Assembly (NCBI GenBank): GCA_036524155.1 | Contig: DATDCV010000007.1 | Location: 1 to 22,915, forward strand | Source: DATDCV01 sp036524155 | GTDB lineage: Bacteria > Verrucomicrobiota > Verrucomicrobiia > Limisphaerales > UBA8199 | Direction: 5' to 3' | Length of the DNA: 22,915 nucleotides | Part shown: positions 5,815 to 13,033 of the stretch, in pieces | How the letters are laid out: each line of letters starts with the position of its first letter | Position numbering within the stretch: the first letter of the stretch is position 1 | The notes under the pieces: generated by a model | Told to the model about the DNA's origin: nothing | The model's database searches: none | The model's input: only the letters and a program-made list of their open reading frames with translations | Position numbers and translations under genes: made by a program

Positions 5815-7047
5815 TCAAAGGGTGTTGTGGACCTCGCTGGTATCGATGTCGAGTTTGTCCACGCGGATTTGGGCGGTCATGAGCTGGTGGAGCATGGTTT
5901 GGAAGAGGTCCTGGAGGATGGCGCGCTTGCGCTCGTGGACGGAGATCTTGTGGTCGATTTCTTGGAGGATCTTGCAGATTTCGTCCTGCTCATCGGCTGG
6001 CGGAATGGGGCATGGGAAGGCTCTGATGCGTCCGGGGGAGGTGTGCCTGACCGTCGAACCTGTTGCAGTCATAACCATGTGGTTTTTGAAGGGCTGAGTG
6101 AGAAAGACCCAGTAAAGGAACTCCTTCCTAACCTTATCTGAAAGGGGGACGACCTTCCCAATTCGCTGGTTGTGCAGAATGGTTCTATCGTGGGGAATGA
6201 AGGCCGGACTACCTAGCAATTTCGCGGAGGGTGTTAGGTCCGTCATGACAACCACCAAATCTCTTGCTTGGAACCGAAACTCGTCGGGACAGACTTCCGC
6301 CGTGAATTTGGTGTTCTCACCCCAGTACAGCCCGCCGTCGAGCTTGAAGTTCCCGGGTGTCAAAACCACGGGGCCAGTTTCCCTGAAGAACTCGCTCTTA
6401 AAAGCGAAGCCGTGGGTAACATCGATCAGCTCGCCGAGCGCGCGAAGGCCCCAGCTTTGTGGGATGGAGCCGATGTCAGTTTGCTTTTGATCCTCACCTC
6501 TGAGGCCTTGGGCGAAGAGGTGGTGCAAGGCGGAGTGCTTAAGTTCGCGGGTGGTGGCGACGAGCTTCTCTTCGATTACGATAGCGCGTTGGATTTTCCA
6601 GAGGATGGCGGCGATTTTTTCCTGCTCGTGGGTTGGCGGCTGGGGGAGACCCTGCTCTTTGAGTACCGTGAAGTGGCGATTGTACCCTCGGTTGGGTAGC
6701 GGCAAGTGGAGGCAAGCGAAGTAGAAGAAGTATGGGTTGAAGGCGGCGGCGGGCTTCAGCAGGTGGGTACCATCCGCGCCGAGGGCAAAGGGAAAGTTAA
6801 CGAACTTGAAGACTCGGGTGTGGTCCCCGAAAACGACAAAGGGGAGGTTTTTGCGAATGGCGAGCTTCTCTTCGGTGGTCCAGCCTGCGATAAATTCCTG
6901 CCCCTGGTCGATAACTGGAATGGGGCCCGCGGTCTTGTATTCGCGCGCGAGCAGCTTCGCCGGCCTTTCGATACCCGGCTGCGCCAAGCATTCCACGAAG
7001 GGGCGCGTTTTCCAAGGCGATGCGCCATGTGAGTCTGGTGTATTCAT
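5815..7047 (-). CDS. hsdS: Type I restriction enzyme specificity subunit HsdS
   Basis: A DNA-recognition subunit of 410 residues, normal length. It has the two-repeat HsdS plan: target-recognition domain 1 at about 12-137; a central conserved helix with PTHEQEKIAAILWKIQRAI (138-156) and a long coiled-coil-like spacer to about 182; target-recognition domain 2 at about 193-345, starting at IGSIPQSWGLRALGELI; and a distal helix with PPADEQDEICKILQEIDHKI (349-368) running to about 395. The two helices set the spacing between the two halves of the target. The target sequence cannot be read from the protein. The start ATG at 7047 overlaps the hsdM stop by ATGA, so HsdM and HsdS are translationally coupled. 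The N-terminal domain begins abruptly (SPWKTRPFVECLAQPG), but no frameshift is apparent. It decides what HsdM methylates and HsdR cuts. Confidence 0.95.
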   Translation of the reverse strand: MNTPDSHGASPWKTRPFVECLAQPGIERPAKLLAREYKTAGPIPVIDQGQEFIAGWTTEEKLAIRKNLPFVVFGDHTRVFKFVNFPFALGADGTHLLKPAAAFNPYFFYFACLHLPLPNRGYNRHFTVLKEQGLPQPPTHEQEKIAAILWKIQRAIVIEEKLVATTRELKHSALHHLFAQGLRGEDQKQTDIGSIPQSWGLRALGELIDVTHGFAFKSEFFRETGPVVLTPGNFKLDGGLYWGENTKFTAEVCPDEFRFQARDLVVVMTDLTPSAKLLGSPAFIPHDRTILHNQRIGKVVPLSDKVRKEFLYWVFLTQPFKNHMVMTATGSTVRHTSPGRIRAFPCPIPPADEQDEICKILQEIDHKISVHERKRAILQDLFQTMLHQLMTAQIRVDKLDIDTSEVHNTL

Positions 7048-8867
7048 GCGTTCGTTAGCTTGGAGAGGATTGTTGCGAGATCGCGGTCTAGGGCTGCGGC
7101 TTCCGTGCTTAGTGCGGTGATTTGGGCAACGAGTTCGGGCAAGGGGCGGATGGACTCTCTGGCGCCGTTTGCGATGTAGCGCGAGGGCGACAGGTTGAAG
7201 TCATTCTTGGTCGTCTCCTCGGTACTGATCACCTTCACGAAGCGCTCGACATCCTGCCCAGCGGCGAAGGCATCGGCGATTTTCCTGATGTTCTCCTGAG
7301 GGATGAAGTTTTTTGGCTGGCCCTTTTTGAACTCCTTGCCGGCGTTGACAAGGGTGATTTTGCCGCGGCGGTCCTTCGGCTTCGCTTTTCGGAGGATTAT
7401 GATGACGCCGGCCGCTGTTGTGTTGTAGAACAGGTTGTCGGGTAGGAGGATGACGCCGTCCACGAGGTCCTGCTCGACGAACCATTTGCGGATGTTGCGC
7501 TCCTTGTCCTCGTTCTTGCTGCCGCTGCCGCGGGTGACGGCGCCGGTGTCGAGGACCACAGCGGCACGGCCGCCGTCTTTTAGCAAGGCGGCAGTGTGCT
7601 GAAGCCAGGCCCAGTCCCCCCGGCCGCCGGTGGTGCCACCCTGGGACTCGAAACGGTTGTATGGGTCCTTCTCGAATGTCGCTTCGTCGAAAGGCTGGTT
7701 CCACATTGGATTGGCGACCACGATGTCGAACTTCTTGAGGCTGGTGTCGCTGTCCCGGAATTTCGGATTCGTCATCGAATTGCCGCGAACGATTTCGCCT
7801 TCCATGTCGTGGATGACCATGTTCATGCGGGCGATGGCGTAGCTGGAGCCGGTGAGTTCCTGGCCGTAGAGCTTGAGCGGGCGGGAAACTTTGCGGTCGG
7901 TCTGGATGAGGGCGAGTTCGCACTTGATGAGGAGGCCGGCCGAGCCGCAGGCGTAGTCGCAGACCTCCTCGCCCTGGCGGGGCCGAACGAGGTAGGCGAT
8001 GAGCCAGCCGACTTCCTGGGGGGTGAAGAACTCGCCGGCGCTCTGGCCCTGGCTCTCGGCGAATTTTCTCAGGAGGTACTCGTAGGCCCGACCAAGGAAG
8101 TCGGGTTCGACATCCCGGAGGCCGAGGCGGTAGCGCGGATCGGAGAGGGTCTCGATGACGCCGGAAAGGGCCTGGTCGCTGATTTCGCGCTCGCCATGCG
8201 GCGCGGCGTTGTAGTCCACGATGTCGATGACGCCGGAGAGTTTGTCGGCGTTGGCCTTGGCGATGGCGCGGACGGTCATGGTGAGCTGCTCGCCTAAGGT
8301 TTTTGGCGTTTTGTCCTCCGGCCAGTTGAATTGTTCGCGTCGGCTGACCACCGGCCAGCGGCATTCGGGGGGAAGGTAAAAGCGGACAAGGGAGTGGTCG
8401 GCCTCGAGCACCGCGAGGGCGGTTTCCTGGTCGCCGTAGGTTTCGACCAGGCGTTTGACTTCGTCGTCGAAGACATCAGAGAGGCGTTTGATGAAGATGA
8501 GCGGGAGAATGTAGTCTTTGAACTTAGGCGCGTCCTTCTCGCCGCGGATGGAGCAGGCCGCGTCCCAGAGCATTTGCTCCATGGACTTGGTGCTGAGAAT
8601 GGCGCTTTTTGCGGTGCCACGCTTGCGGCGCCGGGGCTCACCGTCATCGGCGGCTTCGTCAACGCCACGGAGGACGAGCTGGTCGCCGCCGGCTTCGTCG
8701 AGCAGTTTATTGATGGCATCGCGGGCCTGGCCCTGGGGCTTGGCCTTGCCATTTTCCCATCGGTTGACGGTAGCGAAAGAGACGTTGAGGCGGTTGGCGA
8801 GTTCCTCCTGGCTGAGGCGGAGCTTCGAGCGGAGATTGCGTATGGTGGCGGCTATGTCATCAGGCAT
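7044..8867 (-). CDS. hsdM: Type I N6-adenine methylase HsdM with fused N-terminal HTH domain
   Basis: The modification subunit, 607 residues from the ATG at 8867. Residues about 5-58 form a Cro/CI-type helix-turn-helix (IRNLRSKLRLSQEELANRL, then NVSFATVNRWENGKAKP). The HsdM N-terminal helical domain follows (about 93-240). The methylase core has GEFFTPQEVGWLIAYL (278-293), motif I DYACGSAGLL (304-313) for S-adenosylmethionine and motif IV NPMW (386-389). Motif IV is normally NPPF/NPPY, so the second proline is replaced by methionine. The start at 8867 is preferred: the upstream TTG at 8903 lies in the -35 box of the predicted promoter, and the -10 box ends 6 nt before this ATG, implying a leaderless mRNA. 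The HTH fusion, with palindromes in its own promoter, suggests the methylase represses its own operon. First gene of the operon; overlaps hsdS by ATGA. Confidence 0.94.
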   Translation of the reverse strand: MPDDIAATIRNLRSKLRLSQEELANRLNVSFATVNRWENGKAKPQGQARDAINKLLDEAGGDQLVLRGVDEAADDGEPRRRKRGTAKSAILSTKSMEQMLWDAACSIRGEKDAPKFKDYILPLIFIKRLSDVFDDEVKRLVETYGDQETALAVLEADHSLVRFYLPPECRWPVVSRREQFNWPEDKTPKTLGEQLTMTVRAIAKANADKLSGVIDIVDYNAAPHGEREISDQALSGVIETLSDPRYRLGLRDVEPDFLGRAYEYLLRKFAESQGQSAGEFFTPQEVGWLIAYLVRPRQGEEVCDYACGSAGLLIKCELALIQTDRKVSRPLKLYGQELTGSSYAIARMNMVIHDMEGEIVRGNSMTNPKFRDSDTSLKKFDIVVANPMWNQPFDEATFEKDPYNRFESQGGTTGGRGDWAWLQHTAALLKDGGRAAVVLDTGAVTRGSGSKNEDKERNIRKWFVEQDLVDGVILLPDNLFYNTTAAGVIIILRKAKPKDRRGKITLVNAGKEFKKGQPKNFIPQENIRKIADAFAAGQDVERFVKVISTEETTKNDFNLSPSRYIANGARESIRPLPELVAQITALSTEAAALDRDLATILSKLTNA

Positions 8868-8873
8868 GAATGC

Positions 8874-8903
8874 ATTGTATGTTATGACATAGTTGCGCGT
8901 CAA
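8874..8903 (-). promoter_or_regulatory. hsdM operon promoter, leaderless, with operator-like inverted repeat in the spacer
   Basis: On the minus strand: TTGACG (-35, 8903-8898), an 18-bp spacer, TACAAT (-10, 8879-8874), then 6 nt to the ATG at 8867, so transcription should begin at or next to the start codon. Between the boxes lies TATGT-CATA-ACATA (8891-8878), an inverted repeat well placed for a repressor that blocks RNA polymerase. It contains the word TATGTC shared with the octamer cluster upstream of hsdR. Confidence 0.6.
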
Positions 8904-8930
8904 TAGAAAAGTTTAGCGCTAAATTCTATT
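8902..8930. promoter_or_regulatory. Large palindrome touching the hsdM -35 box
   Basis: AATAGAA (8902-8908), a 3-nt bulge AAG, then TTTAGC/GCTAAA (8912-8923) and TTCTATT (8924-8930). The 13-bp arms are exact apart from the bulge, and the core TTTAGCGCTAAA is a perfect 12-bp palindrome. It overlaps the -35 element by two bases, a second good position for an autoregulatory HTH protein. Confidence 0.55.
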
Positions 8931-9325
8931 CGCGGAGTGCAAGGAAGTGGAAGGTGGCGAAACGGGGTATTGGAGGTTGTGAACATCCTGTTAATAACCT
9001 GCGTAACAATTGTCCGACACATAAACGCATCTAGATTTGGTTATATAGGATGGCTTGGGATGCGAGCTTGACAGCGCAATAGGTGGTGGCAGCATGGACG
9101 TAGATACACGTCCAAACGTATGGACCGCCCTAAATTACAGGAACTGCTTAGAGCCATTAGTGAATGGTCAAATCTGGGTTTAAGCCTACCTTGCGGACGC
9201 CGGTTGCGGTGCGAAAAGAAAAAAATGCGATTTTCTTGAAATCTTTTGCGACGTGAAAAGGCCGTGTTTACAGGGTGTTTTTGACTTTTATCGCAAAGAG
9301 CAATCCTTTGCAACAAATTTTGTGC
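8931..9325. other. Divergent control region between hsdM and the tandem winged-helix gene
   Basis: About 400 bp without a supported gene. It is more AT-rich than its flanks. It holds TGTCCGACA (9011-9019), a one-base variant of the TGTCTGACA core upstream of hsdR, followed by CATAAA, and a perfect inverted repeat TGGACGT-AGATAC-ACGTCCA (9095-9114). A 91-codon minus-strand frame (9041-9316) is open, but it has no domain and basic low-complexity composition, so it is not called. Confidence 0.5.
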
Positions 9326-9354
9326 TTGCTGCGCCGGACCAGGTCATGTATTTT
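9326..9354 (+). promoter_or_regulatory. Candidate promoter of the tandem winged-helix gene
   Basis: TTGCTG (9326-9331), 17 bp, TATTTT (9349-9354), then 9 nt to the ATG at 9364. This would again give a leaderless or nearly leaderless mRNA, consistent with the absence of a ribosome-binding site. The -35 match is weak. Confidence 0.35.
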
Positions 9355-9363
9355 TGCGGCACT

Positions 9364-10185
9364 ATGAGTAACGAAGTTGAAAAGACAGTTACCAATGCGA
9401 CGACGGCCGAGAATGGCCAAAACGGTGAGCAGTCCAGGACCGAGGGGAAACCCCCGACGAGGACGTTGCCGAGCGACCGCCTGGCGTTTGACAAGCAGGT
9501 GGCGGTATTGAGGGCCTTCACCGTGGTGTACGAGAGCAACGGCAATAAGCCGGTGGGCAACGACGCCGCGGGTGAGGTGCTGGGTATGGCGGGCAGCACG
9601 GTGGTGGTTACGAATGCGTTCTTTTGTGACGTGCGCCTTCTGGTCCGCCAAAAGGAGGAGCAGGCGTTCGTGCCGACTCCGGAAGCGCTGGCGTACCACA
9701 AAGCGTACGAATGGGACCCGGCCACGGCGGCGGAGAAGCTGAAGCCGGTGTTCGAGCGGGGCTGGTTTTCGGAGGTGCTGGTGCCGCGCTTGAAATTCCG
9801 CGCGTATGAAGAGCGCGAGGCTTTGAGTGTCCTGGCCGAGGCGAGCGGTGCGTCCAAGAAGCATGAAGGCCGGCTCAAGATGCTGCTGGACTACATGGTC
9901 CTGACTGGCGTGGTGGCGCGCGAGGGCGGGCTCATTAAGGCGGTTGGCCCCACCAAGATGGCAGAGCCGACGCCGGAGCCGGCGAAGCCGGAACCGGCGA
10001 CCGAGAAGCGGGAGCTGCAGCTGATCGACGACGACCACGACACCTACACCCTGGTGCTGGACCCGAAGCGCAAGCGGAAGGTGGTCGTGCAGGCGCCGCA
10101 CTTCATCAGCAAGAAAGAGCTGGACCGGATCAGCGCCTGGCTGGCGGTGCAGTTGATTGTCGAGGAAGACGCGCCAAAGACCTGA
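9364..10185 (+). CDS. Unknown protein with two winged-helix-like segments
   Basis: I do not recognise a named family. From the ATG at 9364 it has 273 residues. The N-terminal 30 are polar and disordered-looking. A first helix-turn-helix/wing-like unit (about 43-122) contains AFDKQVAVLRAFTVVYESNG, PVGNDAAGEVLGMAGSTVVV, NAFFCDVRLLVR and FVPTPEALAYHK. A second (about 124-200) contains AEKLKPVFERGWFSEVLVPRL and GRLKMLLDYMVLTGVVAREGG. After a P/E/K-rich linker (about 208-222) a C-terminal strand-helix unit reads RKVVVQAPHFISKKELDRI followed by SAWLAVQLIVEE, perhaps for oligomerisation. The layout fits a DNA-binding protein of the DUF5343-like tandem winged-helix type (tentative). It is divergent from hsdM across a 460-bp control region and could regulate the restriction operon. 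A longer frame starting at 9253 is less likely, since it would read through the predicted promoter. Confidence 0.8.
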   Translation: MSNEVEKTVTNATTAENGQNGEQSRTEGKPPTRTLPSDRLAFDKQVAVLRAFTVVYESNGNKPVGNDAAGEVLGMAGSTVVVTNAFFCDVRLLVRQKEEQAFVPTPEALAYHKAYEWDPATAAEKLKPVFERGWFSEVLVPRLKFRAYEEREALSVLAEASGASKKHEGRLKMLLDYMVLTGVVAREGGLIKAVGPTKMAEPTPEPAKPEPATEKRELQLIDDDHDTYTLVLDPKRKRKVVVQAPHFISKKELDRISAWLAVQLIVEEDAPKT

Positions 10186-10361
10186 AGATTTCGGCCCCGC
10201 GAGGGGCTGAAAGCGGAAAGGCCTGAGCGGTGAGACGCGCAGGCCAAATCCGTTCTCCGGCTGGTGTAACCCCGCCGAGAGAAGCTAGATGTTCAACGGC
10301 CGTAATTTAATACGGTCTTCTAGTCTAAAGCAAGGGGTTGCGGCAAAAAAAGGGAAACCTT
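10186..10361. other. Hairpin-rich non-coding stretch after the winged-helix gene
   Basis: Three stems follow the stop codon: GCCCC-GCGA-GGGGC (10194-10207); GGCCTG paired with CAGGCC across 14 nt within CGGA...TCCG flanks (about 10215-10252); and CCGTA-ATTTAA-TACGG nested inside CTAGA/TCTAG (about 10286-10323). None has a T-run. They could be weak transcription ends or part of a structured RNA, and no RNA family is recognised. Confidence 0.35.
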
Positions 10362-10493
10362 ATGCCGATAATAAAAAGCAGCCAGTGCCCCGGTCCGGGG
10401 TGGCGGAAGCTCTATGTAGCCTACGTCATCGACGCGATCAGCGGGCGGCTGGTTTTGCCTGAGCCACCAGAGGCGTTCTGGATTAGGCTCTAG
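10362..10493 (+). CDS. Possible small protein, 43 residues
   Basis: An ATG at 10362 follows AAAGGG at a spacing of about 7-8 nt, one of the few Shine-Dalgarno-like sites in the window, and opens a 43-codon frame ending in TAG at 10491-10493. The product has a basic N-terminus (MPIIKSSQCPGPGWRKLY), then VAYVIDAISGRLVLPEPP and a short aromatic end. It is not a known family as far as I can tell. A 100-codon frame runs on the opposite strand (10622-10320), so the evidence for either is weak. Only homologues with a conserved frame would settle it. Confidence 0.25.
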   Translation: MPIIKSSQCPGPGWRKLYVAYVIDAISGRLVLPEPPEAFWIRL

Positions 10494-10612
10494 GGCGAGA
10501 CCAGACCGGCGCGCCGCAGGGGCCAAGAGCTCCTGCGGCGCATCAAAACACGAAATTCTTATCATCACCGGATGGTACCGAAAAAGATGAGACCCACAGA
10601 TCGCCGGAGCGA
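10494..10612. other. Short gap with no supported feature
   Basis: GC-rich sequence between the possible 43-residue ORF and the end of the 86-residue gene. No repeat, promoter or terminator stands out. Confidence 0.4.
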
Positions 10613-10873
10613 CTACAGGCAAGGCTCAATCCTTACACGTTCGGTCGCTGCAGAAATGCCATCCGGCAGCCGGACGGACCAACGCTCTTCGCTCTCGTCC
10701 ACGCGAAGCACGATGCTGCCTTGACAAGGCGCGTGGACCACTGGCTTATCGAGCAACAAGAAACCAGGACCCAGTTGAGCTACTGGAATCGAATGGTCGT
10801 TGAGAAGAAGATGGATCCGAACGTCGGCGGAATGACCCAAACGGTCGCTTGGCTGTAAATCCATGAGTGACAT
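10613..10873 (-). CDS. Small conserved-looking protein of unknown function (86 aa)
   Basis: A small soluble beta-rich protein, 86 residues. The core reads DVRIHLLLNDHSIPVAQLGP, GFLLLDKPVVHAPCQGSIVL, RVDESEERWSVRLPDGIS and ATERVRIEP: alternating strands with a G/P/D turn pattern that I believe recurs as a roughly 80-residue family in Verrucomicrobiota and Planctomycetota (memory, unverified). No catalytic motif or membrane segment is visible. The start ATG at 10873 has AGGA just upstream; an in-frame ATG at 10864 would drop three residues. Its first 11 bases overlap the first codons of the divergent kinase-like gene, so neither gene has room for a conventional promoter between them and each promoter must lie inside the other. 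This arrangement suggests joint regulation, or a wrong start for one of the two. Confidence 0.6.
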   Translation of the reverse strand: MSLMDLQPSDRLGHSADVRIHLLLNDHSIPVAQLGPGFLLLDKPVVHAPCQGSIVLRVDESEERWSVRLPDGISAATERVRIEPCL

Positions 10874-11360
10874 TGTTCCTGAAAATGCTTCCGTCTATGC
10901 TGCGCGCTATCAACTCCGACTCGGCAAATCGCTCGGTTCCGGAATCGACGGTACCGTACTCGTGGCCGAAAACAAGATCAAGCACACTCGCTCAGCAATA
11001 AAGGCGCTCAAATTGCTGGCCCCCTATGTTCGAGAGCGCAACGTCTACGTGCGGCTGCGCGAAGCTGGAATCACCCAGGTCCTGGGCTTTCACGTGCCTC
11101 AGCTCATCTGGTCGGATGACGACCTCCGCGTCATTGAAATGACCATTGTGGTCCGCCCGTTCGTGCTGGATTTCGCCGGGGCACGCCTTGATGCACCCCC
11201 AAGCTTTTCCGATGAAACCTGGGCCGAGTGGGAGGCCGAAAAACGGGAACAATTTGGAGCGCGCTGGGAAACGGTTCGAGCGGTTATGGACGTCTTCGAA
11301 GCCTTGCATATCTATCTGGTTGATGTCTCTCCCGGCAATATCGGCTTCCGGGAGCCATGA
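10863..11360 (+). CDS. Small protein kinase-like protein (truncated C-lobe)
   Basis: A 165-residue kinase-fold protein. It shows a glycine-loop-like LGSGIDGTVLVAENK (24-38), a candidate ATP lysine in SAIKALK (K47), and a catalytic-loop-like YLVDVSPGNIGF (151-162) with D154 and N159 spaced as in the D-x4-N of kinases and phosphotransferases. It then stops: there is no DFG-type metal aspartate, activation segment or helical C-lobe. Neighbouring frames after 11360 do not restore them, so this is the true end or an old truncation. It may be a minimal pseudokinase or a nucleotide-binding partner of the 86-residue protein encoded divergently with overlapping 5' ends. No ribosome-binding site is seen at 10863. 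The kinase relationship is moderate in confidence; catalytic activity is doubtful. Confidence 0.62.
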   Translation: MSDIVPENASVYAARYQLRLGKSLGSGIDGTVLVAENKIKHTRSAIKALKLLAPYVRERNVYVRLREAGITQVLGFHVPQLIWSDDDLRVIEMTIVVRPFVLDFAGARLDAPPSFSDETWAEWEAEKREQFGARWETVRAVMDVFEALHIYLVDVSPGNIGFREP

Positions 11361-11500
11361 CGTCCTGCCGGAATTGAAGGTTCGTGCTGCGCTCCCAGCG
11401 GAAAACTTATTCGCAACCAGCACGAGCCGCAGGATCGCCGTGCATTCAGGCTTGCGCGGTGGCGTCAAGCGCCTAATCTCGCTGAAAAACCCCGCAAATT

Positions 11501-12967
11501 ATGAATACACTTCGACGTCGAGACTTTCTGAAGAGCACTGCCCTGTCCGCCGCTGCCCTGGTTGTGCCGGTTCGCGTGTGGGCCCGCGCCGAAGGGGCAA
11601 ATAACGATATCCGGGTAGGGGTGGTGGGCTTCGGGGGCAGAGGCCAAAGTCACATTGACGCTTTCAGCAAAATGAGCGGCGCTCGTGTCGTGGCCTTATG
11701 CGACGCGGACAGCAAGATCCTGGAGCGCGGGGTCAAGCGCCTGGCCGACAAGGGTTGCACAGTTCAGGGTTACACGGATGTGCGAAAGATGCTCGAGAGC
11801 AAAGCAATCGATGTTGTTTCCACCGCCACACCGAACCACTGGCACTCGCTGGTGACAGTCTGGGCCTGCCAGGCCGACAAGGATGTGTACGTCGAGAAAC
11901 CGGTCTCACATAACGTGTTTGAAGGCCGCAAATGCGTCGAGGCCGCCCGGAAGTACAATCGCATCGTGCAAACCGGAACGCAAAGCCGCTCCAATGAGGC
12001 TTTGCGCCAGGGCATCGCCTGGGTTCAGGAGGGCAACCTGGGCAAGATTCTGGTTTCTCGCGGGCTCTGCTACAAACGCCGCCCTTCCATCGGCAAAGTG
12101 GACGGTCCGCAGCCGATCCCGCCGGAAATCGATTATGATCTCTGGTGCGGCCCGGCGGCAAAGGTGCCACTCACCCGGAAGCGCCTGCACTATGATTGGC
12201 ACTGGGTCTGGAACACGGGCAATGGCGACCTGGGCAACCAGGGAATCCACCAGATGGACATCGCCCGGTGGGCATTGGGGAAGATGGAATTGTCGCCGAT
12301 GGTGTTCAGCGTGGGGGGACGCCTGGGATACGTCGACGACGGCGAGACGGCGAACACCCAGATGGTGGTTCATAATTATGGCGGCACGCTGCTGATTTTT
12401 GAGGTGCGCGGCCTGCCCTCCAGGGCGCCCGAAGCCAACCCCGACGGGGGAGTCAAAGCCGAATCGATGGACAAGTACCGCGGTCAGAGCGTGGGGCATG
12501 TGATCGAATGCGAAGGTGGTTATCTCGCCGGCACCGTCGCCTATGACAAGGATCATAAGGAGATCAAGAAGTTTTCCGGCAAGAGCGAGGATGAGGGCGG
12601 GCACTTCGGCAATTTCATCAAAGCGGTGCGCAGTCGAAAAAAAGAAGACCTGAAAGCGGACATTCTGGAAGGCCATCTTTCGAGCGCTTTGTGCCACACC
12701 GGGAACATATCCTATCGCCTCGGTCGCGAGGCCGACCCCGACGAGATTCACGAGCAACTCAAAAAGGACACGGCGGCGCTCGAGACGCTGGCTCGCATGC
12801 AAGAGCACCTGGCTGCCAACAAGGTGGACTTGAAAAAGACCCGCCTGGCCATCGGGCCGGTTCTGCGCATGGATCCGGCCGCGGAAGAATTCATCGACAA
12901 TCCGAAGGCGAGCGCATTACTCAGCCGCGATTACCGCAAACCGTTCGTCGTTCCGGACAAAGTCTGA
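11501..12967 (+). CDS. Tat-exported Gfo/Idh/MocA-family oxidoreductase
   Basis: A predicted NAD(P)-dependent sugar or polyol oxidoreductase, 488 residues, exported folded. A Tat signal, RRRDFLKSTALSAAALVV (5-22), precedes the Rossmann domain with RVGVVGFGGRGQSHI (38-52), the family's VEKPVSHN (131-138), and the substrate domain with GDLGNQGIHQMDIARWALG (242-260). The last motif, with His250 and Asp253, is typical of the large Verrucomicrobiota/Planctomycetota expansion related to GH109-like enzymes, in which the cofactor stays tightly bound in the periplasm. The substrate cannot be told. An insert (about 300-345) and a long C-terminal helical tail make it longer than the 350-residue core, which is usual for this subgroup. 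It is followed after 66 bp by a Tat-exported glycosidase-like gene in the same direction, probably co-transcribed. The 140 bp upstream (11361-11500) shows no clear promoter or ribosome-binding site. Confidence 0.92.
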   Translation: MNTLRRRDFLKSTALSAAALVVPVRVWARAEGANNDIRVGVVGFGGRGQSHIDAFSKMSGARVVALCDADSKILERGVKRLADKGCTVQGYTDVRKMLESKAIDVVSTATPNHWHSLVTVWACQADKDVYVEKPVSHNVFEGRKCVEAARKYNRIVQTGTQSRSNEALRQGIAWVQEGNLGKILVSRGLCYKRRPSIGKVDGPQPIPPEIDYDLWCGPAAKVPLTRKRLHYDWHWVWNTGNGDLGNQGIHQMDIARWALGKMELSPMVFSVGGRLGYVDDGETANTQMVVHNYGGTLLIFEVRGLPSRAPEANPDGGVKAESMDKYRGQSVGHVIECEGGYLAGTVAYDKDHKEIKKFSGKSEDEGGHFGNFIKAVRSRKKEDLKADILEGHLSSALCHTGNISYRLGREADPDEIHEQLKKDTAALETLARMQEHLAANKVDLKKTRLAIGPVLRMDPAAEEFIDNPKASALLSRDYRKPFVVPDKV

Positions 12968-13033
12968 GAGCGTGTTTGGAGATTCGCCCGGTGAGGGATA
13001 AGATGTTGCCCTGATGCATCCCCACGACGACAG

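Noticed and set aside
7201..8364. 387-codon minus-strand frame and a 233-codon plus-strand frame inside hsdM
   Set aside because: Arginine/proline-rich or valine/glycine-rich shadow translations of the HsdM coding sequence; no independent domain.
8868..8903. TTG start of hsdM adding 12 residues
   Set aside because: The extra codons coincide with the -35 and -10 boxes, and the HTH domain is complete from the ATG at 8867.
11361..11500. Frameshifted continuation of the kinase-like gene
   Set aside because: None of the three forward frames after the stop shows a DFG-like or C-lobe sequence.
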